11,508 nucleotides of DNA from CAIXLI01 sp964587125 (GCA_964587125.1 CAZPKC010000027.1:1-11508), one strand, 5' to 3'. Shown: positions 1 to 6,272, numbered from the stretch's first letter. Numbers and translations: made by a program. The notes: generated from the letters alone by a model not told the origin.

Positions 1-4
1 ATAA

Positions 5-316
5 AGGGGAAAGACTCTACTTCCAAGTGACCCGGAAACGGGGAGCAGGTCACAACGTATCGGTTGCTTTTTGCTACAGCTATGTCCGCCTGGCGATAAC
101 AGAAAGAATGTCACTTTCAATTTGCCTTATGATAAAACGCTGATCGCCGACACGCTCGGCATGAAGGGGGCCACCTTTTCGCGGGCGCTGAACATATTAC
201 GACAAAAAACGAAAATTCACATTGACGGTGCGTGCGTTACGGTTGAATCCGTGCCGCTATTGGCGAAATACGTCTACGGCTCGTTGGGAACAAAGTACAT
301 ATCGGCGGACATGTGA
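5..316 (+). pseudogene. Crp/Fnr-family regulator remnant: C-terminal winged-helix DNA-binding domain only
   Basis: The reading frame is open from base 5, just after an in-frame TAA at 2-4, and ends with TGA at 314-316. It encodes a typical HTH_Crp domain: an approach helix (QRIGCFLLQLCP), then LPYDKTLIADTLGM as the first HTH helix, FSRALNIL in the recognition helix, and a wing (KIHIDGACVTVES). The cyclic-nucleotide/sensor domain and dimerisation helix of a roughly 220-aa Crp/Fnr protein are missing. There is no ATG before the domain; the only start-like codon is TTG at 71, which would cut into the domain. I therefore read it as a frameshifted or 5'-truncated gene, although a sequencing error or an upstream part in another frame cannot be excluded. 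In the recognition helix the usual E-x-x-S-R reads A-T-F-S-R, so the base-contacting Glu is replaced by Ala. It is the only plus-strand gene and converges on the island, whose promoters carry Crp/Fnr-type boxes. Confidence 0.6.
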
Positions 317-697
317 TTATCCGAAAATGGTATTCAGCCATCCCCAGTCGAGGTTGGCGGGGTGATCGATGTACTCCTGCGGATTCTCGACCACATGTTT
401 CAAATAACTGTATTTGAACGGCCACACGTCTTTCGGAGCGATACGGGTTTTTTCGATGATGCGAATTTTCATGTCTTCGGTAAGCTGAAGCGTATAGATG
501 ATTTTTGGCCGATCATCATAAACGGCGCATTGAAGAATGTTGTCCGGCCCTAGATTCTTCCATCGCGCCCGCCATATCTCCATATAGGGAAACTTGTCCT
601 TGTTCTTTTCGATGGCCTGATTGCATATGTCGAGATAACGCTCGAAGATGCGCTCATATTCCTCGACCGTTGCAATCTCTTTTGCGGCATCCGTCAT
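317..697 (-). CDS. Hypothetical protein, 126 aa
   Basis: I do not recognise the family. The ATG at 697 has a strong ribosome binding site (AGGGAGG, 703-709) five bases upstream, so the gene is well supported. The product is soluble, without signal peptide or membrane segment. It starts with a charged helical part (residues 1-35), followed by an aromatic-rich part with KIIYTLQL and a C-terminal WPFKYSYLKHV...NLDWGWLNTIFG. The TAA stop at 317-319 directly abuts the TGA of the convergent regulator remnant, leaving no room for a separate terminator. It lies 107 bp downstream of dps in the same direction, so it could be the last gene of that unit or have its own promoter. A weak FNR-like sequence lies at 746-761. 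Confidence 0.75.
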   Translation of the reverse strand: MTDAAKEIATVEEYERIFERYLDICNQAIEKNKDKFPYMEIWRARWKNLGPDNILQCAVYDDRPKIIYTLQLTEDMKIRIIEKTRIAPKDVWPFKYSYLKHVVENPQEYIDHPANLDWGWLNTIFG

Positions 698-804
698 AGT
701 GGCCTCCCTATTCCTGCATTAAGGACACGCCTTCCAGGACGCCGTATTGACTTATGTGAAAGAATGAAAAGCATTGCACGCGAACCACGCAAATTGATGT
801 GCCA

Positions 805-1299
805 TTACTTCAATGCGCTTTGCAGCATCCACAGCGCTTTCTGATGTGCCGTAATACGCTCGACCATAAGGTTTTCGCTTTCGTCATCGCGGACATTTTG
901 CGCAACCTTTTTGCTAGCCTGGCAGCTTTTAACGACGGATTCGTTGAGTTCGATCAGGTTTTGCAGCATTCGCTCCGCGCGATCATCCGCAGCGGTTTCC
1001 TTGTTGAGGGCGTTCGAGGTCATTCTTGAAATCTGAACGACATTCTCTCCCTCAAACGGCAGGGCATAGTCACCCAAGGCGCGGATACGTTCGGCGATCC
1101 TGTCAACAGCCAGAAACAGCTCGTTATATTGCCCCTCGAACAGGGTGTGCAGAGACACAAAATTCTTGCCCTCGACATTCCAGTGATAATTGTGCGTCGC
1201 CAGATACACCCCATATGTGTTTGCCAGAACGCTTTGCAACGTTTGTGCTACGACGTTGTTGGCATGCTTGGGCTGATGAAGGGTTGCTGGTGCGGGCAT
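805..1299 (-). CDS. dps: Dps-family ferritin-like DNA-protection/iron-storage protein
   Basis: The predicted protein of 164 aa matches Dps in length and motifs. The inter-subunit ferroxidase set is complete and correctly spaced: H39 in NYHWNVEG, H51 in SLHTLFEG, E55, D66 and E70 in VDRIAERIRALG. The 12-4-11-4 spacing equals that of E. coli H51/H63/D67/D78/E82. Dps forms cytoplasmic dodecamers that oxidise Fe(II) with H2O2, store iron and protect DNA during stress. I chose the ATG at 1299 because it follows an AAAAGGAA ribosome binding site and gives a normal Dps N-terminus. An in-frame start at 1446 would add 49 atypical residues and overlap the upstream gene. The N-terminus has only K11 and no lysine-rich DNA-binding tail. 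It lies 49 bp behind the DUF2950 gene with no recognisable promoter between them, so it is probably the distal gene of unit A. Confidence 0.95.
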   Translation of the reverse strand: MPAPATLHQPKHANNVVAQTLQSVLANTYGVYLATHNYHWNVEGKNFVSLHTLFEGQYNELFLAVDRIAERIRALGDYALPFEGENVVQISRMTSNALNKETAADDRAERMLQNLIELNESVVKSCQASKKVAQNVRDDESENLMVERITAHQKALWMLQSALK

Positions 1300-1348
1300 C
1301 GTTTTTTCCTTTTCTGAGGTAAGTTTATGTGTGCTTGTTATGTCCCAC

Positions 1349-2353
1349 CTATTGCCGAACGATGTTCCAACTGTCGTCCGGATCGAATTCCCTGGTGATA
1401 CTGGCGATTTCAGCCGTATCAAAACCCAGGTTTTTTTCATAAACAATACCGTCCTGATTGACGATGAACGTCATCACGCCGCTGTCATCATAACGAGCGG
1501 GAAATGCGATCAGGGCAAAGCCGCGCCTCATATGCCCATCAACGATATAGTCTTTCGCCCCGCCCGACGCATGCGCACCTTGGCTCTTTAATATCCTGTA
1601 GTAATAGCCATGATACGGCGTACGCTTGCTGAAGACTTTGCCGGAATATCCTTCCTCCGCCGCGCTGGCCAGAAACGGACCAAGCGGGCTGATCGGTTGA
1701 CCGTCGGCTGCTGGCCAATAAAGTCCGTCATGCTGGTCGGGACTGCTTTGAAAATGTTGCGCATATTCATGGTGGCGCTTGCCGTTCGCATGCAGAGCAG
1801 AGAATTCTTGCTGCGCTTCGACGTAGACGCGGCAGACCTCCAGGACATTCAACTCATTCCGGCCAATGCGGCGGTTGAGTATCTCTTCCTGCCCTGCCGC
1901 TGTATCGAACGTCCAGCCATTCTCCGCATGAACCAACGGGATCGGTAGAGGCCATTCTTCTTCGCCAACCACCAAAGTGTCATGCCCGGCATCATCGCTT
2001 CGGATTTCATGCGCTCGATCATACGCGGAAACAAACCTATCCCGCCCTTCTTGGTCGGCAACTTTATCGCCCGAATAAATAATTTGATGCGCGTCTGGCC
2101 CCAAAATCTTCAAAAGATCATCCCTTCGATTTTCGCGTGTTGCCGTCACGAGAGCCTCGACAGCCTGCTCCGGTGTTGCGAAAGTCCGTTGTTCACCACG
2201 CGATGCTTGCGAAGCATTAGGCGGGTAAGATGAATGTTGCGATTCAGAAGCGCAGCCTGCCAAGACACATAGAATGCCGCTGACGATGAGTAGATGCGAC
2301 GCCTTTTCAAGCCATTTTATCTTTTTTGGCATTTTCCCGTAAGCGTACATCAT
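1349..2353 (-). CDS. DUF2950-family lipoprotein
   Basis: This 334-aa protein has a hydrophobic signal segment (about residues 18-33) ending in lipobox L-A-G-C34, so it is predicted to be a lipidated envelope protein. After a linker, the body (about 57-334) matches the DUF2950 family as I know it: FATPEQAVEALVTA at the start, LGPDAHQIIYSGD, then GYYYRILKSQG and GFALIAFPARYDDSGVMTFIVNQDG and a C-terminal FDPDDSW. The function of the family is unknown. The start overlaps the stop of the upstream DUF3300 gene as ATGA (2350-2353), implying translational coupling. Two ATGs in tandem (2353, 2350) and a third at codon 8 (MPKKIKW) leave the exact start open. DUF2950 and DUF3300 genes are commonly neighbours, which supports a joint role in the envelope. 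Confidence 0.9.
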   Translation of the reverse strand: MMYAYGKMPKKIKWLEKASHLLIVSGILCVLAGCASESQHSSYPPNASQASRGEQRTFATPEQAVEALVTATRENRRDDLLKILGPDAHQIIYSGDKVADQEGRDRFVSAYDRAHEIRSDDAGHDTLVVGEEEWPLPIPLVHAENGWTFDTAAGQEEILNRRIGRNELNVLEVCRVYVEAQQEFSALHANGKRHHEYAQHFQSSPDQHDGLYWPAADGQPISPLGPFLASAAEEGYSGKVFSKRTPYHGYYYRILKSQGAHASGGAKDYIVDGHMRRGFALIAFPARYDDSGVMTFIVNQDGIVYEKNLGFDTAEIASITREFDPDDSWNIVRQ

Positions 2354-3588
2354 CTGCGCCTCTCATCTGAGTTATGTCCACCACCACGTGATCCTCCGCC
2401 TCCGGAAGATGGAGCCGACCGCGCCGGAGCCGCTGACATCGTTGAGCGGCTGTAAGCGCCACGCTGGGATTGAGCCCGCACATCCGCTCCGCGCGAGAAA
2501 GATTCAAACGCTGGCGATGCCTGACGTTGCTGAAACACTTGGCGTTGTGGTGAACTTTGCACCTGTTGCGCGCGCTGCCGGACACTGGTCGTCGACGTTT
2601 GCGTGCGCTCAACGCTGCTCGCTTGCCGCGTAAGGCCACTCGATCTTTTCGCGCTACCTTGCTGAAGTGAATTTTGCGTTGACGGCGTATAACCACGAAA
2701 ATTTGTGCGAGCCTGGGTTACAGCGCCCTGGAAGCGCGCGCGGGTGACGGGGCTGTTGTAGGGTACGCCGTGGCGGTGTGCCGGATCATGAGCCCAGACC
2801 CCGCCATTGCCCGATGAACGTCCGCGATTTATGGACTCGAAGCGATGGTCGTCGATGTCGATACGATGGTTATGCCAGTCCCAGTTATCCCAACCCCAGA
2901 ATCCATCAAGAACAGCAATGCCGATTCCGAAACCTATCAATCCAGCATAAACCAGTCCGTCGATCGGCGGAAAGTAGTAAGGGGCATAATCGGGATAGGG
3001 CCATGTGCCATAGACAAGCGTTGGATTGTAATAGGGCACATAGACTACTTGAGGGTTAACGGGCTGAATGACAATGGCGTTGTCCTGATTTGAAACCGTC
3101 TCTTGTTGGGTCGAGGCAAGATGTCCTGCCGCCTGGGCTTCCTGACGCAGGCGCTGAACGGAATCCATGACGGCGGCTTGCTGCGCAAGAAACGCGTCGC
3201 CAAGCTGTTCCGTCCAAGGCAGCTGCGCGTCCATCATCGTAAGGACTTGCGGAAAGTTGACCAAAGATTTGACGCTGGGATCCCACGGTTGCTGCATGAG
3301 AGCCGCTGCCAATTGGTCGCCGTGAAGTTGGGCGTTCTGAGGATTTTTCAACCAGCGGTTCGCTTCCACGACTTCGAGAGGATATGTTGCTGCCATCAAA
3401 ATTTGCGCGACGAGCTGATCGGGATAAAGCGCGATTGGCGCCGTCATCTGGTCGATCTGTTGCTGCGAATAAGCAGGTGGAGCCGCAGGCGGGGCGTTCT
3501 GCGCGTTCACCTTAAATGACGTTCCAGCCAGCAGCACGAGCGCCACAAGGACAATCTTTGAGGAGTTTTTAATCAAGTTAAGTCGCAC
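2350..3588 (-). CDS. DUF3300-family secreted protein
   Basis: A GTG start at 3588 is preceded by AAAGGA seven bases upstream and yields 412 aa. Residues 1-29 form a Sec signal peptide with likely cleavage after VNA29. The DUF3300 core follows: QIDQMTAPIALYPDQLVAQILMAATYPLEVVEANRWL, WDPSVKSLVNFPQVL, LGDAFLAQQAAVMDSVQRLR and a VQPVNPQVVYVPYYNP-like segment. A Tyr/Pro-rich stretch, a hydrophobic Gly-rich segment (about 213-230) and a W/D/H-rich motif (GWDNWDWHNHRIDIDDHRF) come next. From about residue 265 to the end it is low complexity, rich in Q, S, R and G, finishing with an RGGG-type tail. The family has no known biochemical role; a periplasmic or surface location is inferred. It is part of unit A, between DUF3309 and DUF2950. 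Confidence 0.92.
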   Translation of the reverse strand: MRLNLIKNSSKIVLVALVLLAGTSFKVNAQNAPPAAPPAYSQQQIDQMTAPIALYPDQLVAQILMAATYPLEVVEANRWLKNPQNAQLHGDQLAAALMQQPWDPSVKSLVNFPQVLTMMDAQLPWTEQLGDAFLAQQAAVMDSVQRLRQEAQAAGHLASTQQETVSNQDNAIVIQPVNPQVVYVPYYNPTLVYGTWPYPDYAPYYFPPIDGLVYAGLIGFGIGIAVLDGFWGWDNWDWHNHRIDIDDHRFESINRGRSSGNGGVWAHDPAHRHGVPYNSPVTRARFQGAVTQARTNFRGYTPSTQNSLQQGSAKRSSGLTRQASSVERTQTSTTSVRQRAQQVQSSPQRQVFQQRQASPAFESFSRGADVRAQSQRGAYSRSTMSAAPARSAPSSGGGGSRGGGHNSDERRR

Positions 3589-3605
3589 AGTTTATCCTTT
3601 GTCGG

Positions 3606-3764
3606 CTAAATGCGCCCGATCAGCACGAGAATGAGAACGATCAGAAGAACCGTTCCCAAACTTATTGAAGGGTAGTAGCCCCAATTCTTGCTGTGCGGCC
3701 ATGTTGGCAGACCGCCAATCAGCAAGAGAACAAGGACGATAAGAAGGATTGTGCCCACAGTCAT
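3606..3764 (-). CDS. DUF3309-family mini membrane protein (copy 1), 52 aa
   Basis: This short gene encodes 52 aa starting MTVGTILLIVLVLLL and ending LILVLIGRI. Two hydrophobic segments (residues 4-19 and 37-51) flank a conserved centre, LPTWPHSKNWGYYPS, the signature of the DUF3309 family as I know it. The ATG at 3764 follows an AGAGGG ribosome binding site. It is predicted to sit in the inner membrane as a helical hairpin; the molecular function is unknown. It lies 14 bp after the collagen-like gene and 17 bp before the DUF3300 gene, so it is firmly inside unit A. A paralogue at 8776-8928 shares the WPHS-x-x-WGYYPS centre. Confidence 0.9.
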   Translation of the reverse strand: MTVGTILLIVLVLLLIGGLPTWPHSKNWGYYPSISLGTVLLIVLILVLIGRI

Positions 3765-3778
3765 GAAATATCCCTCTG

Positions 3779-4120
3779 CTACTCGACGTTGATAGTCGTG
3801 GGGGCGCCATTCGATCCCGTGTTTCCTTTGGCACCTGTGTTGCCCTTCTTGCCTTGGCTTCCTGTCGCGCCTTGTTGGCCGGGATCACCAGGCATACCTT
3901 GATCACCGGGCGCGCCGGTTGCTCCTGTGTATCCTGTGTTTCCTTGTTCACCAGTTGCGCCGGTATAACCGGTGTTGCCCTGATTGCCGGTTGCCCCCGT
4001 AGCCCCGGTATAGCCTGTATTCCCTTGGTTGCCCGTTGCGCCTTGCGGCCCCGCGGGGCCTGTGCAAGCCGTTAGACCGAGCGCCATGATAAGCATCGCC
4101 GATGGAATTGAATATTTCAT
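3779..4120 (-). CDS. Collagen-like repeat lipoprotein, 113 aa
   Basis: The ATG at 4120 (MKYSIPSAM) follows an AGGAGA ribosome binding site and gives a lipoprotein signal with lipobox L-T-A-C19. An earlier in-frame ATG at 4159 would add 13 charged residues and spoil the signal. From G21 to about residue 107 the protein is an uninterrupted run of 29 Gly-X-Y triplets (GPA GPQ GAT GNQ GNT GYT ...), the hallmark of collagen-like triple helices. Fourteen of the 29 triplets carry Thr in the Y position, as seen in bacterial collagen-like proteins where Thr can be glycosylated. Only a six-residue tail (TTINVE) follows, so no C-terminal trimerisation domain is visible. Lipidation at Cys19 would anchor a short rod to a membrane. 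It is the second gene of unit A. Confidence 0.9.
   Translation of the reverse strand: MKYSIPSAMLIMALGLTACTGPAGPQGATGNQGNTGYTGATGATGNQGNTGYTGATGEQGNTGYTGATGAPGDQGMPGDPGQQGATGSQGKKGNTGAKGNTGSNGAPTTINVE
3917..4033 (-). repeat. 36-bp tandem repeat inside the collagen-like gene
   Basis: Three copies of a 12-residue unit (GNQ/GEQ GNT GYT GAT) are encoded at 4033-3998, 3988-3953 and 3952-3917, with one additional GAT-containing spacer (3997-3989) between the first two. The copies are near-identical in protein and similar in DNA, pointing to recent expansion by slippage or unequal recombination. Confidence 0.85.
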
Positions 4121-4150
4121 GAGAGTTCTCCTGTGACGTGTGAAGTGATC

Positions 4151-4171
4151 GCGCGGCAACTGGTGCCGCGC
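4151..4171. other. Perfect GC-rich hairpin between two genes of unit A
   Basis: GCGCGGCA (4151-4158) and TGCCGCGC (4164-4171) form a perfect 8-bp stem with a 5-nt loop, 9 bp after the PRC-barrel gene and 30 bp before the collagen-like gene. No U-tract follows on the transcribed strand, so it is not a classic terminator. It may act as an mRNA-stabilising or processing element that sets unequal expression of the first gene and the rest. Confidence 0.6.
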
Positions 4172-4180
4172 GTTCGGCGA

Positions 4181-4591
4181 TTAGGTCGTGCTGTATTTGA
4201 ATTCAGGCAAATTCTTTACTCCGTCCTTCGTTGCTCCCGGTAGAGTGATTTTTGCGCTGGTGATGCGAAGATTATCGTAAGGAAGAGCAATGAGATGCGT
4301 TCCCATGCCTAACCAACCGCCGACCGAGATGATGACGTAAGCCGATTTGTTATCGTCAGGACTGACGATCAGATCATCAACCTTGCCAATGGACTCATTT
4401 GCATCATTGACGACATTGCTGCCGATAATTTTGGATGTCCGGTAGCCGGTTGAAAGTTTCTGAACGTCGACTTTCACCATTTCTACGGTTTGCATCGTAT
4501 TGTCCGCGTGCGCAGGCATCACGACAACACCCGTGCTGAGCAGCGCGAGGCCGGTGAGTAAAAGAGCGTTCTTTTTTGCAGCTTGTTTCAT
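4181..4591 (-). CDS. Secreted PRC-barrel domain protein, 136 aa
   Basis: A Sec signal peptide (charged KQAAKK, hydrophobic 9-24, cleavage predicted after AHA29) precedes a PRC-barrel-type beta domain at about residues 50-112. It carries YRTSKIIGSNVVNDANESIGKVDDLIVS followed by SAYVIISVGGWLGMGTHLIALPYDNLRI, which is the usual 'modify/identify junction' pattern of stand-alone PRC-barrel proteins in Alphaproteobacteria. PRC-barrels serve as protein- or RNA-interaction domains; an exported one presumably acts in the periplasm. A GGAG ribosome binding site lies nine bases before the ATG at 4591. It is the first gene of unit A, about 40 nt behind the predicted transcription start of its FNR-like promoter. 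Confidence 0.9.
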   Translation of the reverse strand: MKQAAKKNALLLTGLALLSTGVVVMPAHADNTMQTVEMVKVDVQKLSTGYRTSKIIGSNVVNDANESIGKVDDLIVSPDDNKSAYVIISVGGWLGMGTHLIALPYDNLRITSAKITLPGATKDGVKNLPEFKYSTT

Positions 4592-4636
4592 GTGAGGCGT
4601 CTCCTGGTTAACCGGCGAGAATTCGCCATGACGCTA

Positions 4637-4678
4637 GAGGTAGGCTTATTTTATCGAGCCGTTTTGACATCCATCAAA
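4637..4678 (-). promoter_or_regulatory. Unit A promoter: FNR/FixK-like box plus -10 element
   Basis: On the minus strand, TTTGATGGATGTCAAA (4678-4663) is a near-perfect dyad matching the Crp/Fnr-family core TTGA-N6-TCAA. Twenty-one bases after it, TACCTC begins (4642-4637), preceded by AGCC. This gives the class II spacing with a predicted start near 4630 and a leader of about 39 nt to the PRC-barrel gene. Identity with the unit B box extends over 23 bp (4660-4682). A competing reading, TTGATG with an 18-bp spacer to TAAAAT (4653-4648), exists only here. Confidence 0.75.
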
Positions 4679-4718
4679 TAATCGACGCATAGTTTTTTTA
4701 TCTGACGTGCTTTATCGG

Positions 4719-5261
4719 TCAGGCGACGTGCGCTTCCGTGAGGGCGTCCTGAAGGTGAGCGAGAAGCGCATGATTTTTATCATTCGTAAAATCTTTCGGT
4801 ATTTCGCCAATCACGCGAGACAAAACGCCGGCCTCCAGATGCTGTCTTAACGCCCCAAGAATCTGAGGCGACGCGGCGATCACAAGATGGTCAAAACTTT
4901 TATCGGCGCAGGCTTTCTTGAGCTTAACCGCAATTGCCAGAACAAGGTTTTGCTTAACCTCGGCATGAATATCCAAATGCGGTTCGCATGTGTTATGGGC
5001 TGAAGTCTGACCGCCGATCAATGAACCGCGTCCGTCATGGCCAACCTGAAAATCATCCAGCGACTCGGCTTTAAATTCCATACCGGGCACGAGAGTCAAA
5101 TCATGGCTCTTCATGATTTCATCGTAGGGACGCCTTTTGGTATCGCGCATCGGCATCACGGCTTTGTTCTTATGATACCTGTATATTTTTGCGCTGGCCC
5201 CATCAGCAACAAGAACCCAGATGATCGACGCCTGGTTTATTTGCGCGGAATCGAGATGCAT
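4719..5261 (-). CDS. Host-attachment (Host_attach, PF10116) family protein, 180 aa
   Basis: The start (ATG 5261) has a GAGGAA ribosome binding site. Recognisable family features are IIWVLVADGASAKIYRY at residues 13-29, a middle portion with HDGRGSL...AHNTCEPHLDIHAEVKQNLVLAIAVKLKKA, and FDHLVIAASPQILGALRQHL near 124-143 followed by IGEIPKDFTNDKNHALLAHL. The family was named after an Agrobacterium attachment locus, but most members are widespread soluble proteins without proven function, so the name should be taken as a family label. No signal peptide or membrane segment is visible. It lies 20 bp downstream of the SYLF gene and is the last gene of unit B. Confidence 0.9.
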   Translation of the reverse strand: MHLDSAQINQASIIWVLVADGASAKIYRYHKNKAVMPMRDTKRRPYDEIMKSHDLTLVPGMEFKAESLDDFQVGHDGRGSLIGGQTSAHNTCEPHLDIHAEVKQNLVLAIAVKLKKACADKSFDHLVIAASPQILGALRQHLEAGVLSRVIGEIPKDFTNDKNHALLAHLQDALTEAHVA

Positions 5262-5281
5262 TGGTGGTTCCTCGCCTATCT

Positions 5282-5845
5282 TTATGGATTGTGGATGTGG
5301 GATATTTTCGTGCCTTCGATACTCAGGCTCGCCATCAGGCCTTGCTGATCAAAGATGAAGGCATAGGCGTCGTCTTTTAATGTCGAGGTCGATAGATTCT
5401 TGGCTACCCCTTCGTTGACGACAACCACCGTTGGCCCCGTGCCTATTTCCCAGCCATGGCTTTCATGGATGTATTTCAGCGCTTTGTTACTCATCAAGAA
5501 GACGACATACCCATAAGACTGCGCGCCTGCCTGAAATCCCCACGAAGCCGTCACCGAGTTATAGTAGCCATCAATCACGCTGCCTTTTTCAAGAACGCCT
5601 TCGCCGTAAGCGCCGCCGAAGATAAGACCGGCTTTAACGATGTTTGGGAATATCAGTACCGCTTTTGCCTTGTTCGCAAGATCGGCGGCAACGGGATTGG
5701 TCGTAACGAGCATATGCAGCGCTGCGTTAGCGTCTTTGTTCAGGTCATCGGGGGTCGCGGCAAATGCGCCGTTCACAGAACCGAGGAATGTGGCAAAGAA
5801 AGCGCCGATCAGGAGCGCTAAAAATGCGGAGCGAAAGTTTTTCAT
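5282..5845 (-). CDS. Secreted SYLF-domain (Ysc84-like) lipid-binding protein, 187 aa
   Basis: I chose the ATG at 5845 (MKNFRSAFLA) because it has a GGAG ribosome binding site six bases upstream and begins a clean Sec signal peptide with predicted cleavage AFA29. A longer frame to 6094 would run through the neighbouring gene. The mature protein is a SYLF domain: AKAVLIFPNIVKAGLIFGGAYGEGVL at about 60-85, then GYYNSVTASWGFQAGAQSYGYVVFLMS, and TVVVVNEGVAKNLSTSTLKDDAYAFIFDQQGLMASLSIEGTKI to the end. SYLF domains bind phosphoinositides in eukaryotes; bacterial exported versions are presumed periplasmic membrane-associated proteins. It is the middle gene of unit B, 101 bp after the small Cys/His-rich gene. 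Confidence 0.92.
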   Translation of the reverse strand: MKNFRSAFLALLIGAFFATFLGSVNGAFAATPDDLNKDANAALHMLVTTNPVAADLANKAKAVLIFPNIVKAGLIFGGAYGEGVLEKGSVIDGYYNSVTASWGFQAGAQSYGYVVFLMSNKALKYIHESHGWEIGTGPTVVVVNEGVAKNLSTSTLKDDAYAFIFDQQGLMASLSIEGTKISHIHNP

Positions 5846-5946
5846 AGGATTCTCCATCGGGTTTGATCCGGCGAATTTGTGGAAAGCGATAAGCAAACAA
5901 CAGCCAGCAATTTCAAGCTGATTTCGCTGGCTGCTGAGAACGCTTT

Positions 5947-6165
5947 TTAGGCAGCTGAGGCTTGCTTCAGATGATCTTGCGCTTTCGTGCAATGATCCTG
6001 CGCAAGCTTGCCATGTTCGGCGGCTTTCTTGTGATCGCCAGCCTCGCTTGACTTCGCGGCGCTTTGACATGCCGTAGCAGCACTGGTGCAGCATTCGGCT
6101 GCTTTAGCGTGGTGATCGGAACTGGAGTGACCTGCAGTTCTGGGTTGGGCTTGAGTTGATTGCAT
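5947..6165 (-). CDS. Small Cys/His/Ala-rich helical protein, 72 aa
   Basis: An AGGAGA ribosome binding site stands seven bases before the ATG at 6165. The product is almost wholly Ala/His/Lys/Ser and likely forms an amphipathic helical hairpin: DHHAKAAECCTSAATACQSAAKSSEAGDHKKAAEHGKLA..., with a turn at EAGDH. It resembles the common short proteobacterial proteins with repeated HH-x-x-AA and 'GDHEKAAHHA' motifs, but here several positions carry Cys (CC, C, C), giving 4 Cys and 7 His in 72 residues. That pattern would suit binding of a soft metal such as Cu or Zn, which is inference. No signal peptide is visible. It is the first gene of unit B, with about 59 nt of leader. Confidence 0.8.
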   Translation of the reverse strand: MQSTQAQPRTAGHSSSDHHAKAAECCTSAATACQSAAKSSEAGDHKKAAEHGKLAQDHCTKAQDHLKQASAA

Positions 6166-6230
6166 TTTCTATCTCCTGGGTTAGGTGGCCGATGGCCAGA
6201 TACGGAGAAGAAAGTCCTCCGATGCCGTCA

Positions 6231-6272
6231 GGGATACGCTGTTTGTAGCGGAGCGTTTTGACATCCATCAAA
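6231..6272 (-). promoter_or_regulatory. Unit B promoter: FNR/FixK-like box plus -10 element
   Basis: TTTGATGGATGTCAAA occupies 6272-6257 on the minus strand, identical to the unit A and unit C copies. The sequence AGCGTATCCCTG follows with its TATCCC hexamer at 6236-6231, exactly 21 nt behind the box. The predicted start is near 6224. The box lies 24 bp beyond the stop of the upstream lpxR-like gene, so the promoter separates unit C from unit B. Confidence 0.78.

Noticed and set aside
3592..3951. 119-aa minus-strand frame overlapping the collagen-like and DUF3309 genes
   Set aside because: It is the collagen repeat and the DUF3309 gene read in another frame; it has no ribosome binding site and its composition is not protein-like.
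4683..4718. CTGAC ... GTCAG hairpin with an A/T run after the host-attachment gene
   Set aside because: The run would be A, not U, in the transcript of unit B, so it does not work as an intrinsic terminator in that direction.
5846..6094. 83-residue N-terminal extension of the SYLF protein
   Set aside because: It would hide the signal peptide and overlap the small Cys/His-rich gene; the ATG at 5845 has its own ribosome binding site.
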